This document shows positions 24,584 to 33,628 of a DNA stretch of 41,306 nt, in pieces. Under the pieces are notes generated by a model. The model searched no databases and was not told where the DNA came from. It saw only the letters and a program-made list of their open reading frames with translations. A program made the translations under genes and the position numbers. The stretch is from an uncultured Clostridia bacterium (GTDB taxonomy: Bacteria; Bacillota; Clostridia; TANB77; CAG-508). The DNA lies in assembly GCA_944391825.1 (NCBI GenBank), contig CALXUZ010000005.1:1-41306 (forward strand), written 5' to 3'. Numbering within the stretch: position 1 is the first letter of the stretch; every line of letters begins with the position of its first letter.

Positions 24584-25825
24584 TTAAATTCTAAATACTT
24601 GACCTGGGTATATTAAGTTTGGATTTTGTATGCGATTTAACCTTACTATATTTGCTATACTTGTGTTATATCGTCTTGCTAAACTCCACAATGTATCCCC
24701 TCTTTTTACAGTGTGGAGTATGTGTCCACAGTCATATCTGCAACTACTATTAACTTGCAATCTTTGACCAGGATATATTAAGTTAATATTTTGAATATTA
24801 TTATCCATTGCTATTTGTGCAACTGTTGTATTATACATTTTAGCAATTCCCGATAAAGTATCTCCTGATTTTACAGTATATACTTCCTTTGCACCCGTAA
24901 CCGGTGGTTTTTCTGTGCTACTACTTGGTACTATTAAGGTTTCACCTGCATATATAAGATTTGGATTTGAAATATTGTTTAGCCTAACTAATTGTGATAC
25001 TGTTGTATTGTATTTTAAGGCAAGTGCAGATAATGTATCTCCCCACTTGATTGTAATTCTTTTTGTTTTCTCAGGTGTTGGCTCTGTTTCTTCTTTATCC
25101 GGTTCTTCCACTGGTGGTACAACTTCAGTATCATCTAAAAATATCTCTTTGGTAAATTTATCTCTATCCACATAAGTACTAATTCCAGGCACTTCGCCCC
25201 TATCCGTATATTGCCAACCTGCCCAGCTATCCCATGTTCCACTATTTGTAGGTCTTTCAACTCCATAGTCAGCCACCCACAAGGGATATCTGGTGTTTTC
25301 TCCACTCCAAGTATTACTTGCAGTATATGCATTACTATATAGTATTGCTTGCTTACCACTTAATCTTTCTACCTCTTGTATAAATGCCAATCCCACTCTA
25401 TTTATTTCTGTTTTATTTAGGTCACCAAAAACCTCAAAATCCATGGCTAATTTGCAATCCGGGTTTTTACCAGAAATTTTTGATACAAAATATTGCGCTT
25501 CTCTTTTTGCTTGTGCCTCTGTTCTAGCTGTTACATAATGGTAAAATCCCACTTTAATGCCATTTTCCTTTGCTTTTCTATAATTGCTTTCCAAATATGG
25601 GTCCACATAATATGTACCTTCAGTAGCTTTTATATATACAATTTCAATTCCCGCTTCTTTAACCTTTTTAAAATCAATTTCACCTTGATAGCTACTTACA
25701 TCAATACCTTCATAAAGAGTAGTATCAGATGGTTCAAATGCTATCGCCTCTGGTGGCAGTATGTATATTAAAAACGCAAGACATACAAGTATGGTAAGTA
25801 TGGTTTTTACTGTTTTTTGCATCAT
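24584..25825 (-). CDS. Exported GH25 lysozyme with three LysM repeats
   Basis: This 413-residue protein has a signal peptide (about 5-30) and a glycoside hydrolase family 25 muramidase domain (about 38-230). It carries Asp42 in GIDVSSYQG and the DxE pair Asp129/Glu131 in AMDFEVFG. Three C-terminal LysM peptidoglycan-binding modules follow (about 254-300, 315-360, 369-413). It cuts N-acetylmuramyl-glucosamine bonds. A Glu/Pro/Thr-rich linker joins catalytic and binding parts. The ATG at 25825 is 7 bases from AGGAG, but both lie inside a perfect 18-bp inverted repeat. The gene follows cysK with no clear functional link. Confidence 0.93.
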   Translation of the reverse strand: MMQKTVKTILTILVCLAFLIYILPPEAIAFEPSDTTLYEGIDVSSYQGEIDFKKVKEAGIEIVYIKATEGTYYVDPYLESNYRKAKENGIKVGFYHYVTARTEAQAKREAQYFVSKISGKNPDCKLAMDFEVFGDLNKTEINRVGLAFIQEVERLSGKQAILYSNAYTASNTWSGENTRYPLWVADYGVERPTNSGTWDSWAGWQYTDRGEVPGISTYVDRDKFTKEIFLDDTEVVPPVEEPDKEETEPTPEKTKRITIKWGDTLSALALKYNTTVSQLVRLNNISNPNLIYAGETLIVPSSSTEKPPVTGAKEVYTVKSGDTLSGIAKMYNTTVAQIAMDNNIQNINLIYPGQRLQVNSSCRYDCGHILHTVKRGDTLWSLARRYNTSIANIVRLNRIQNPNLIYPGQVFRI

Positions 25826-25871
25826 AAATAAACTCCTTTCTTATATATTTTATGAAAGGAGTTTATTTATG
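25823..25871 (-). promoter_or_regulatory. Perfect 18-bp inverted repeat burying the RBS and start codon of the lysozyme gene
   Basis: The arms CATAAATAAACTCCTTTC (25823-25840 on the plus strand) and GAAAGGAGTTTATTTATG (25854-25871) are exact complements around a 13-base loop. On the mRNA the downstream arm holds the Shine-Dalgarno AAAGGAG and ends with the ATG. It lies 45 bases after the cysK stop, so it may also terminate cysK. The loop carries AT-rich -10-like sequence. The layout is the same as at 1478-1524. Confidence 0.7.
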
Positions 25872-25916
25872 TTATTATTTTATTTTTAAAACAATACAAA
25901 TATTTAGTTCTATTTA

Positions 25917-26876
25917 CTAACAAACTTCATAATCTAGCAATTTTATTTGTTCAGAAATATATTTTTCATTTGGTTCAATTGGTTTACCTAAATCTGTACT
26001 TAAGTATTTTTTATTATCATCTGCAAACACAGTAACAACTGGATTTTTAATCTCATCTTGAAGTAAAGCACAACCTAAAAAATTTGCCCCTGAGGAGATA
26101 CCTACACCTAAGCCTAAGTCCGAAGCTAATTTTTTTGCCATGTTAATTGAATCCATGTCATTTACTAATATAACCTCATCAATTTCATTTTTTTCAATTA
26201 AATCTGGAACGAAGTCATCCCCTATACCTTCTATTTTATGTGGTCCAATAATTTTGTGCCTAGAAATTAATGGCATAGTATCCGGTTCTATTGCAACCAC
26301 TTTTATATCTGGATATTGCCTTCTTAATTTTTTACCTATTCCCATTAAAGTACCACCTGTGCCCACACCTGATACAAAACCACCTATATCTTCTTGCAAA
26401 ACATTTAAAATTTCCTGTCCGGTCGTTTCATATTGTGATAATAAATTATCTTGGTTAGCAAATTGGTTCGCATAAAATCCATTTATCTTTTTAGCTAGAT
26501 TCTTAGCTTCTTTAATACATCTTTTAAATCCTCCTTGCTCTCGCGAAAACGTAATTACTTCTGCTCCGTAACTTTTAATAATTTGTGCTCTTTCGCAACT
26601 TACCCAGTCTGGCATAAAAGTGTATACAGGATGCTTATAATATTTTCCCAGTGCTGCTAGAGAAATTCCCGTATTACCACTAGTAGCCTCTATTATTGGC
26701 ATGCCTTCGTTTAAATCTCCTCTTTCTTTTGCTTTTGTAAGAATATAATATGCCACTCTATCTTTTATACTTCCTGTTAAATTATAGCTTTCTAATTTTA
26801 CATATATGTAATTTATTTTTTGCTTATATTTATACCTAATTTTTACAAGTGGTGTATTTCCAATTATTTTTAACAT
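25917..26876 (-). CDS. cysK: PLP-dependent cysteine synthase family protein
   Basis: This 319-residue fold-type II PLP enzyme probably joins O-acetylserine and sulfide to give cysteine. It has the PLP lysine in TGSIKDR (Lys38), the substrate loop TSGNTG, the phosphate-binding loop GTGGT, and SSGAN near the C-terminus. The ATG at 26876 has GGAGGGG 7 bases upstream. The longer frame from 26915 adds 13 residues that look unlike the family and has no RBS. The enzyme could instead be a cystathionine beta-synthase-like or a specialised amino-acid synthase. No other sulfur gene is nearby, except possibly the sulfonate-type ABC genes two operons away. Confidence 0.87.
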   Translation of the reverse strand: MLKIIGNTPLVKIRYKYKQKINYIYVKLESYNLTGSIKDRVAYYILTKAKERGDLNEGMPIIEATSGNTGISLAALGKYYKHPVYTFMPDWVSCERAQIIKSYGAEVITFSREQGGFKRCIKEAKNLAKKINGFYANQFANQDNLLSQYETTGQEILNVLQEDIGGFVSGVGTGGTLMGIGKKLRRQYPDIKVVAIEPDTMPLISRHKIIGPHKIEGIGDDFVPDLIEKNEIDEVILVNDMDSINMAKKLASDLGLGVGISSGANFLGCALLQDEIKNPVVTVFADDNKKYLSTDLGKPIEPNEKYISEQIKLLDYEVC

Positions 26877-26940
26877 TATGTCCCCTCCTATTTTTCTTTT
26901 GTATATTTTATACATTTTATTTAAATTTGTTCATTTGTTG

Positions 26941-26974
26941 TACTATCTTTTTTGAATATTTTTTGTATTATAAT
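26941..26974. repeat. Direct repeat, copy A (also in the CRISPR leader)
   Basis: The plus strand shares TACTATCTTTTTTGAATA plus a T-run and TATTATAAT with 31993-32029. The only difference is a small indel and changes in the T-run. Here it sits between the small-RNA terminator and cysK, where on the minus strand TATAAT could serve as the cysK -10. No good -35 is visible. Confidence 0.6.
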
Positions 26975-27002
26975 AAAAGCACCATTTAATACCGATACTA
27001 AA

Positions 27003-27028
27003 TTAAAAGAGTGCCATTTCTGACACTC
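27003..27028 (-). terminator. Intrinsic terminator of the small RNA
   Basis: The stem GAGTGTCA-gaaa-TGGCACTC is followed by TTTTAATTT on the minus strand. It has a stable tetraloop, 8 bp including one G-U pair. Confidence 0.85.
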
Positions 27029-27140
27029 CTTTTTGTTCAAGAAAGTTTAGGTGGGGTGGTACTCCCACATCTCCTACATCTTGCGATGGGCTACGGCTAC
27101 CAGTTCCGTCCTCAGAAACTTTCTTTTATTATTATATGTT
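27003..27140 (-). ncRNA. Structured small RNA of unknown family (about 138 nt)
   Basis: There is a promoter before it, a terminator after it, and no ORF. The body is closed by a 10-bp helix (AAGAAAGTTT/AAACTTTCTT). Inside are a CATC-GCAA-GATG hairpin and a GTGGG/CCCAC hairpin. It is much richer in G+C than the flanks, as expected for functional RNA. I do not recognise the family. It contains CTTTCTTGAACA, which is exactly complementary to the Shine-Dalgarno region of the neighbouring nuclease-like mRNA. The plus strand has a passing likeness to a T-box core (GGTGGTAC), but the signals favour minus-strand transcription. A leader RNA acting on cysK is an alternative. Confidence 0.65.
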
Positions 27141-27146
27141 AAAAAT

Positions 27147-27175
27147 ATTATAACATACATTTTTTTTAAATTCAA
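27147..27175 (-). promoter_or_regulatory. Promoter of the small RNA
   Basis: Minus-strand TTGAAT (27170-27175) and TATAAT (27147-27152) are 17 bases apart. They begin just after the stop codon of the nuclease-like gene. The predicted start is near 27140, at the foot of the closing helix. Confidence 0.65.
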
Positions 27176-27178
27176 GTC

Positions 27179-27541
27179 CTAAAATTTATAAAAATAATTA
27201 TGCTTAAAGTATTTTTCTACTTTTTCATCTGCCATCACATACATAGTCCTTGCAAAATGTATATTGTTATTACTTACTCTGACAGCTACTAAAACATATT
27301 CATTATCAATTTTGTACTCTTTTATAAATTCTATTGATTTTTTCTTTTCATTTCTTGCTAAATATGTAGGATTTTTTATTATATCCTCAATCTTTGAACC
27401 ATATTTCTTAAAATCATCTGGATGTTCTTCTTTTATATGATTTATGTTCGCTTCTCCTATAAATATAGGTTGCTCCTGTTCATATCCTAATCCTAATATT
27501 TTTATAATTTTTTTAGTTACTTTCCCTATTTGCCTATTCAT
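27179..27541 (-). CDS. BECR-fold nuclease-like protein (PBECR3-type), possible toxin
   Basis: This 120-residue cytoplasmic protein has no membrane segment. The order of motifs fits the Barnase/EndoU/ColicinE5/RelE-like (BECR) nucleases found in phage polyvalent proteins and toxins: NHIKEEHPDDF (His in an early helix), then IIKNPTYLAR, then strands YVLVAVRV and FARTMYV with a conserved Arg-Thr. Such domains cleave RNA. No protein antitoxin gene is adjacent. AAAGGAAA lies about 5 bases before the ATG. Its neighbours are a structured RNA and a CRISPR array, which suggests a defence or addiction context. Fold assignment is by motif reading only. Confidence 0.6.
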   Translation of the reverse strand: MNRQIGKVTKKIIKILGLGYEQEQPIFIGEANINHIKEEHPDDFKKYGSKIEDIIKNPTYLARNEKKKSIEFIKEYKIDNEYVLVAVRVSNNNIHFARTMYVMADEKVEKYFKHNYFYKF

Positions 27542-27567
27542 TTTTATTTCCTTTCTTGAACATATTT

Positions 27568-27596
27568 AGTATACATTATTTTTTAATACATTGCAA
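27568..27596 (-). promoter_or_regulatory. Promoter of the BECR nuclease-like gene
   Basis: Minus-strand TTGCAA (27591-27596) and TATACT (27568-27573) are 17 bases apart, giving a start near 27561 and a leader of about 20 bases. The 120 bases between here and the array hold nothing else I can identify. Confidence 0.6.
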
Positions 27597-27717
27597 TATT
27601 TATCCAAAATAGAAACACACTACATTTTAACTTTCTCAATCTTGCTATCTGTTCTTGTGAAGATTAATATTTTATTTTTGGTTCTTCTTCAAATAATTTA
27701 ACAAACATTTTCTTCAA

Positions 27718-30700
27718 GTTTAAATTCTAATATATTTAAATTATAACTTGGAAAAGGGTCAGAAAATATGGAGCATTTGCAACATTTAAATTCTAATATA
27801 TTTAGATTATAACAAGGGAGTTCAAGCAACAGAATTTACAGCAGTAGAATTTAAATTCTAATATATTTAGATTATAACATCCACGCAATGTTCAATATAT
27901 AGCAATCGGTCGTATTTAAATTCTAATATATTTAGATTATAACCAATTACCAGCATTTTAACAAATCCTGTTTATATATTTAAATTCTAATATATTTAGA
28001 TTATAACTTAATAGATTCTAATTCATCATCGTGTTCATATATATTTAAATTCTAATATATTTAGATTATAACAGTAAAACGCTTGATAATGCGGAAATGT
28101 CTGTGTTATTTAAATTCTAATATATTTAGATTATAACCACCAACAACACCTGCTAATATAGCAATAATTTGTGCATTTAAATTCTAATATATTTAGATTA
28201 TAACACAGGTGATTAATTATGCCAGAAAGTCAAATTCGTATTTAAATTCTAATATATTTAGATTATAACATAACAGTTTCGGACCAAGCAATTGAAAATG
28301 CTTAATTTAAATTCTAATATATTTAGATTATAACTGAATTGCTATCATTTCAATTTTAGCAGTTCTTCCTTATTTAAATTCTAATATATTTAGATTATAA
28401 CGTTGTAAGCTTTCGCTCGGAAATACATTTTCACCGATTTAAATTCTAATATATTTAGATTATAACGTAATTATTATTGGATTAATAATAGGAATAATTT
28501 TATTTAAATTCTAATATATTTAGATTATAACCATAATCTAGCGCTTTCCCTAGTATGTATGTTGTATTTAAATTCTAATATATTTAGATTATAACGCAGA
28601 TATAGAAAATGCTAAATTGGAACTACAAAAATAATTTAAATTCTAATATATTTAGATTATAACAAGAATTTAAGTGGCTATGAAAAATGGGTAGCACATA
28701 TTTAAATTCTAATATATTTAGATTATAACTTTTGAGCTTTAAACCAATCCTCGTTGGAAATAATATTTAAATTCTAATATATTTAGATTATAACTGAAAA
28801 CATTATAAAATTTGCAATAATGAATCAAATATTTAAATTCTAATATATTTAGATTATAACTTATTGAAGAGAATTTAGAAAAAATGATAAGTAGAAATTT
28901 AAATTCTAATATATTTAGATTATAACATTCAGCCATTTTGATATTTCCCTTATATTAGCTCCATTTAAATTCTAATATATTTAGATTATAACTGAATAAT
29001 ATGAAATTAGAAACTATAACGAATGAAAAATTTAAATTCTAATATATTTAGATTATAACCACCTTTATGTAGTAAGGCTGGGAAGTCATCTTCATTTAAA
29101 TTCTAATATATTTAGATTATAACGTCCTGCTATGTATCCTCCATGTTTACGAATACTATTTAAATTCTAATATATTTAGATTATAACGTATTGTAGAAGT
29201 AGCTTTATTACTTAAATGAATATTTAAATTCTAATATATTTAGATTATAACAATATCAAGCAGGTGCAACTGGTGTTAATCTGCAAAATTTAAATTCTAA
29301 TATATTTAGATTATAACTTAATTCTCTAATACCTTCTAATTCTTCATCTACTATTTAAATTCTAATATATTTAGATTATAACGTTAAAAGAGAAACTGCA
29401 CAAGAACACCCACCTCTATTTAAATTCTAATATATTTAGATTATAACATTTTTACTCTTTTCATTTCTCTTTAATTTTTTATCATTTAAATTCTAATATA
29501 TTTAGATTATAACATACCAGAAATTTCATTTGTTCCGTTACCGTAAAAATTTAAATTCTAATATATTTAGATTATAACGTTTTTATTCCGCTTCTTATCG
29601 CATCTTTCGCAAAGATTTAAATTCTAATATATTTAGATTATAACTTTCCAAATGTCACATCAACTTGCATATCAATTTCATTTAAATTCTAATATATTTA
29701 GATTATAACTGAATATTTGTAAGCTTCACTAGTAGACATGTTATATTTAAATTCTAATATATTTAGATTATAACTGTAATATTTTGTCTTTCTTGCTATT
29801 CCGCTTCTATTTAAATTCTAATATATTTAGATTATAACTAGTTTTTAATAGTAGTGTTATAACTCTTTAATGCATTTAAATTCTAATATATTTAGATTAT
29901 AACACTAATACAAATGCAAGAGCCAATTGGCAAGCAATATTTAAATTCTAATATATTTAGATTATAACTCAACTTCTTTTAATATTTCCATTGATACAGT
30001 TTCATTTAAATTCTAATATATTTAGATTATAACCAAGTATTAAGTCAAAATTTATTATAATATTTTAAATTTAAATTCTAATATATTTAGATTATAACTC
30101 TTCATGTGTTATAGTCCCATCATTTTCATCTGCATTTAAATTCTAATATATTTAGATTATAACCATATTGGAAATTTATCAATCAAATCTTGTGTACTAT
30201 TTAAATTCTAATATATTTAGATTATAACTAGCAACCTGATTATCAATTTCTTCATCGCTTAATTTATTTAAATTCTAATATATTTAGATTATAACTTTTT
30301 CCCTCGCATAAGCTGTAATAAAGCATGCAACATTTAAATTCTAATATATTTAGATTATAACTGCTTGCAAACAGTTCAATGAAAAGTTTGGTTTTACATT
30401 TAAATTCTAATATATTTAGATTATAACGAAAGAATTACACAATTGTTTTTATTGTATCCATTATTTAAATTCTAATATATTTAGATTATAACGAAGGAAT
30501 TAACCTTGGTAAATTTCCCATTTGTAATATTTAAATTCTAATATATTTAGATTATAACTCGCCTGTTTCCTCATTAACTTCTGGATTTTTCATATTTAAA
30601 TTCTAATATATTTAGATTATAACAAAAACAATTATATTATTATTAAATTCTTTACTATAATTTAAATTCTAATATATTTAGATTATAACGATGAAGTAAT

Positions 30701-31937
30701 AAGAAGTTCTCAAAATACTATTTCATTTAAATTCTAATATATTTAGATTATAACTATATTCCATTATATATTCTACTACTACTAACTTCATTTAAATTCT
30801 AATATATTTAGATTATAACAGAACTTGGAATTGCACCAATTGACATACAAAATCTATTTAAATTCTAATATATTTAGATTATAACATAAGTTTTTTATTT
30901 TTTATATTGTATCCAAATGGATTTAAATTCTAATATATTTAGATTATAACGCATTTCCTATAACAAAATCTCCATCTTTTAAGAAATTTAAATTCTAATA
31001 TATTTAGATTATAACCTGGTTGCCATTGTTTTCCCGTTCGCATCATAGTAATTTAAATTCTAATATATTTAGATTATAACCAAATAATAGCAACATTTAC
31101 AAGAGGAAATGATGATATTTAAATTCTAATATATTTAGATTATAACTTTGCAAAGTTGCTAAAAAAATGGTATAATAGTATCATTTAAATTCTAATATAT
31201 TTAGATTATAACGTACTTAGAAAACCAATTAAAGTACCTAATGCTAAATTTAAATTCTAATATATTTAGATTATAACAGCCATAAGTTTACCTTCAGGAG
31301 AAGTATCATCTATATTTAAATTCTAATATATTTAGATTATAACGAGCTGTTTGAACTAGAGTATATACCTAGCACGGAAATTTAAATTCTAATATATTTA
31401 GATTATAACGTAAGTGATTTTAAGGAATGTAAATATTTTTTAGAATTTAAATTCTAATATATTTAGATTATAACCTAAGCAAGTAAGAGTACGTAAAACA
31501 AGTCCTGAATATTTAAATTCTAATATATTTAGATTATAACGAAATTCTGAACAAGAAACTGCTGGTTTTTCTATAAAATTTAAATTCTAATATATTTAGA
31601 TTATAACCATAAATTTCAAAATGGTGTGAAAGGAGTGATTTAATATTTAAATTCTAATATATTTAGATTATAACTTTCTTTGATAAGAACAATCTTCAAC
31701 TTCTAGTTTATTTAAATTCTAATATATTTAGATTATAACAAGAAAATGAAGAAAAAGATAAGCAAATTGATTTAAATTTAAATTCTAATATATTTAGATT
31801 ATAACGAAATCAGCTATTAAGGCTATTATGAAGAAAAAGAAATTTAAATTCTAATATATTTAGATTATAACTGAAGAGTTTAGAAGGGAACGTGAAGAAA
31901 CACTAATATTTAAATTCTAATATATTTAGATTATAAC
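27718..31937 (-). CRISPR. Type I-B CRISPR array, 65 repeats and 64 spacers
   Basis: I counted 65 copies of a 30-base repeat at intervals of about 64-68 bases, with spacers of about 34-38 bases. Read on the minus strand the repeat is GTTATAA, stem TCTAA, loop ATATA, stem TTAGA, then ATTTAAAT. That gives a 5-bp hairpin followed by exactly eight bases, as expected for a Cas6-made 8-nt crRNA 5' tag. All copies look identical except the last (27718-27747), which has changes at two positions, one of them in the stem. The degenerate end is at low coordinates and the cas genes and leader are at the other end, so the array is read from 31937 downwards. Only 3 of 30 bases are G or C. Each repeat contains TATAAT. 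Confidence 0.98.
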
Positions 31938-32331
31938 AGGTGCGCGTGGAGTGCTTAGTATTACTACGATTATAGCATATTATCTGTCGTTCTACTATCT
32001 TTTTTGAATATTTTTTTATGTATTATAATTATTATTTTAAAATTTTCTTGATATTGCTATATTTGAAGCTGTTGTCGAATTACCATATTTTTTACATTAT
32101 TATTAGTCGACGAATAAATTATTAATTAAAACTGTATTTATAATTGTCAGAATAATCAATTCATAATAATTGCGTTTATTTTCTTAAATATTCTAAATCA
32201 TTAAAATATATTTAATAACTTAAATATATTTGTAAACAAAATTAAGTATTTATCTATACCATTAAAAATATATCTATTGAACTTTATTTGATTTTTTATA
32301 TTATTCTTTTTAAATAACAAACTTATAAATT
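31938..32331 (-). promoter_or_regulatory. CRISPR leader region
   Basis: This is a gene-free, very AT-rich 394-base stretch between the first repeat and cas2. On the minus strand an extended -10 (TGCTATAAT, hexamer 31969-31974) lies about 32 bases before the first repeat. I see no good -35. It also contains copy B of a direct repeat and a TGTCGAA core (32073-32079). No ORF of note is present. Confidence 0.75.
31993..32029. repeat. Direct repeat, copy B in the CRISPR leader
   Basis: Copy B matches 26941-26974 over TACTATCTTTTTTGAATA, the following T-run and TATTATAAT, in the same orientation. The two copies flank the small RNA, the BECR gene and the whole CRISPR array. Confidence 0.6.
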
Positions 32332-32616
32332 TTATAAGAAATTTGAAGTCTTGTCTTCCTCTTTTTTACCCCAAAACTCTTTATCTAGCCACCTTTGATT
32401 TCTGCTTTTAAAAATAATAACTGAGTCTTTGTTATTTCTAATATACTTATTTAACTCTTTTTTTAATTTTAGTACCTGCGAATCCAATAATTCTCCTTCA
32501 AATGTAGAATTTTGAATATGTACTAGATATTTTTTACAGGTTTTAAACACATTTCTTAATACCTTTTGCCCTTCTTTTTCTTCTAAATTTATATCATAAA
32601 CTAAAATTACATACAT
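32332..32616 (-). CDS. cas2: CRISPR-associated endonuclease Cas2
   Basis: This 94-residue protein begins MYVILVYDIN, the usual first beta strand with the conserved Asp, and continues through the ferredoxin-like fold. Cas2 dimers bridge two Cas1 dimers during spacer integration. I placed the start at ATG 32616, one base after the cas1 stop codon, with GGTGG as RBS. A longer frame adds 12 residues inside cas1 that do not fit the family. It is the last gene of the cas operon. Confidence 0.95.
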   Translation of the reverse strand: MYVILVYDINLEEKEGQKVLRNVFKTCKKYLVHIQNSTFEGELLDSQVLKLKKELNKYIRNNKDSVIIFKSRNQRWLDKEFWGKKEEDKTSNFL

Positions 32617-32617
32617 A

Positions 32618-33610
32618 TTACCACCAAATTTTAAATCCTTCATATTCTTCATCTGATAACAAATGTTTAATTAATTTGTAAATTTCTAATCTTATTAAAT
32701 ATTCATAGCTTACTTCTTTTCCTAACTTTTTATGTTTTATAACTGTCTGCAATTTTGCATCCATTTCTTTAGTAATTTCTTTTCTTGCCTTTTCTTTGAT
32801 ATATAAAAAATTTAATCCTTCCTCAAAATCTTTTTCTGTAATCTGATTTTTATTTAACATTGAAAATATTAATCTGTCTGCCAAAATCGGTTTAAAAATT
32901 TCAGCAATGTCTAGGCATAAAGAAAATCTACGTTCAGAAGGTTCGTGTAAATAACTTATTGTAGGATTTAATTGTGTTTTATAAATTTCTGATAAAACTC
33001 TTGTGTAAACAATAGTATTTACATAGGATATTAGAGAGTTAATTGCATTATCTGGCGGATTTTTTACTCGTTTTTCAAAGCCAATATCCTGATTAATAAT
33101 TATATTCCAAGCATCATAATAAATTTTTCTAATGTTTCCCTCTATTCCCATGAGTTCTTCCACGCTTTTAGTTAAAACAATATATTTTCTTAAAGATTCA
33201 ATTTCTTTAATATATGATTCTAGATTTTTTCCTCTATTTTGATAATATTTTAAGTTTTTTAATATGTTATACGAACCAGCATCAATAAATTGCTGTGCGA
33301 TTTTTAATCTTTTTTTCTTATCAATATAATGTTCTACTTGCTTAACTAAAAGCTTACCCGATACTAATTGTTCTTTAGGGTAGTATGTTCCCGTATAAAA
33401 ACCATAATAGTTAAAAAAATGTGCTGAAATTCCATTTTGTGAAAGAAAGTTTAACAGGTTTGTATTTAAATCAAATTCTGTCATAACATAAATATCATTT
33501 ACTCTTTCTACCGGAATTACCTTTTTTGTTCCATCTTTATATTCAATTTGTAAAGTATTGTCTTTTCTTTGTAATCTACCACTTTTATATAAATAATATG
33601 ATTGCTTCAT
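32618..33610 (-). CDS. cas1: CRISPR-associated endonuclease Cas1
   Basis: This 330-residue integrase subunit of the adaptation complex has the metal-binding residues of the family in order: Glu157 (MGIEGNIR), His222 (SYLHEPSERR) and Asp234/Glu237 (LDIAEIFKP). It has the usual beta N-terminal domain and helical C-terminal domain and is full length for type I-B. AAAGGAG precedes the ATG. It sits between cas4 and cas2, the normal adaptation module order. Confidence 0.97.
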   Translation of the reverse strand: MKQSYYLYKSGRLQRKDNTLQIEYKDGTKKVIPVERVNDIYVMTEFDLNTNLLNFLSQNGISAHFFNYYGFYTGTYYPKEQLVSGKLLVKQVEHYIDKKKRLKIAQQFIDAGSYNILKNLKYYQNRGKNLESYIKEIESLRKYIVLTKSVEELMGIEGNIRKIYYDAWNIIINQDIGFEKRVKNPPDNAINSLISYVNTIVYTRVLSEIYKTQLNPTISYLHEPSERRFSLCLDIAEIFKPILADRLIFSMLNKNQITEKDFEEGLNFLYIKEKARKEITKEMDAKLQTVIKHKKLGKEVSYEYLIRLEIYKLIKHLLSDEEYEGFKIWW

Positions 33611-33628
33611 TTTTTTCTCCTTTAATGA

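Noticed and set aside
27034..27120. Possible plus-strand T-box (GGTGGTAC-like core)
   Set aside because: All expression signals (promoter, terminator, neighbouring genes) are on the minus strand, and no specifier loop or downstream plus-strand gene exists.
28355..28371. Spacers resembling membrane-protein genes as self-targeting of the T4SS locus
   Set aside because: The resemblance is only hydrophobic coding bias; I found no stretch of identity with the window by eye.
28739..28936. A 65-codon open frame across CRISPR repeats
   Set aside because: It is a translation of repeats and spacers (the same nine-residue unit recurs); there is no RBS and it lies inside the array.
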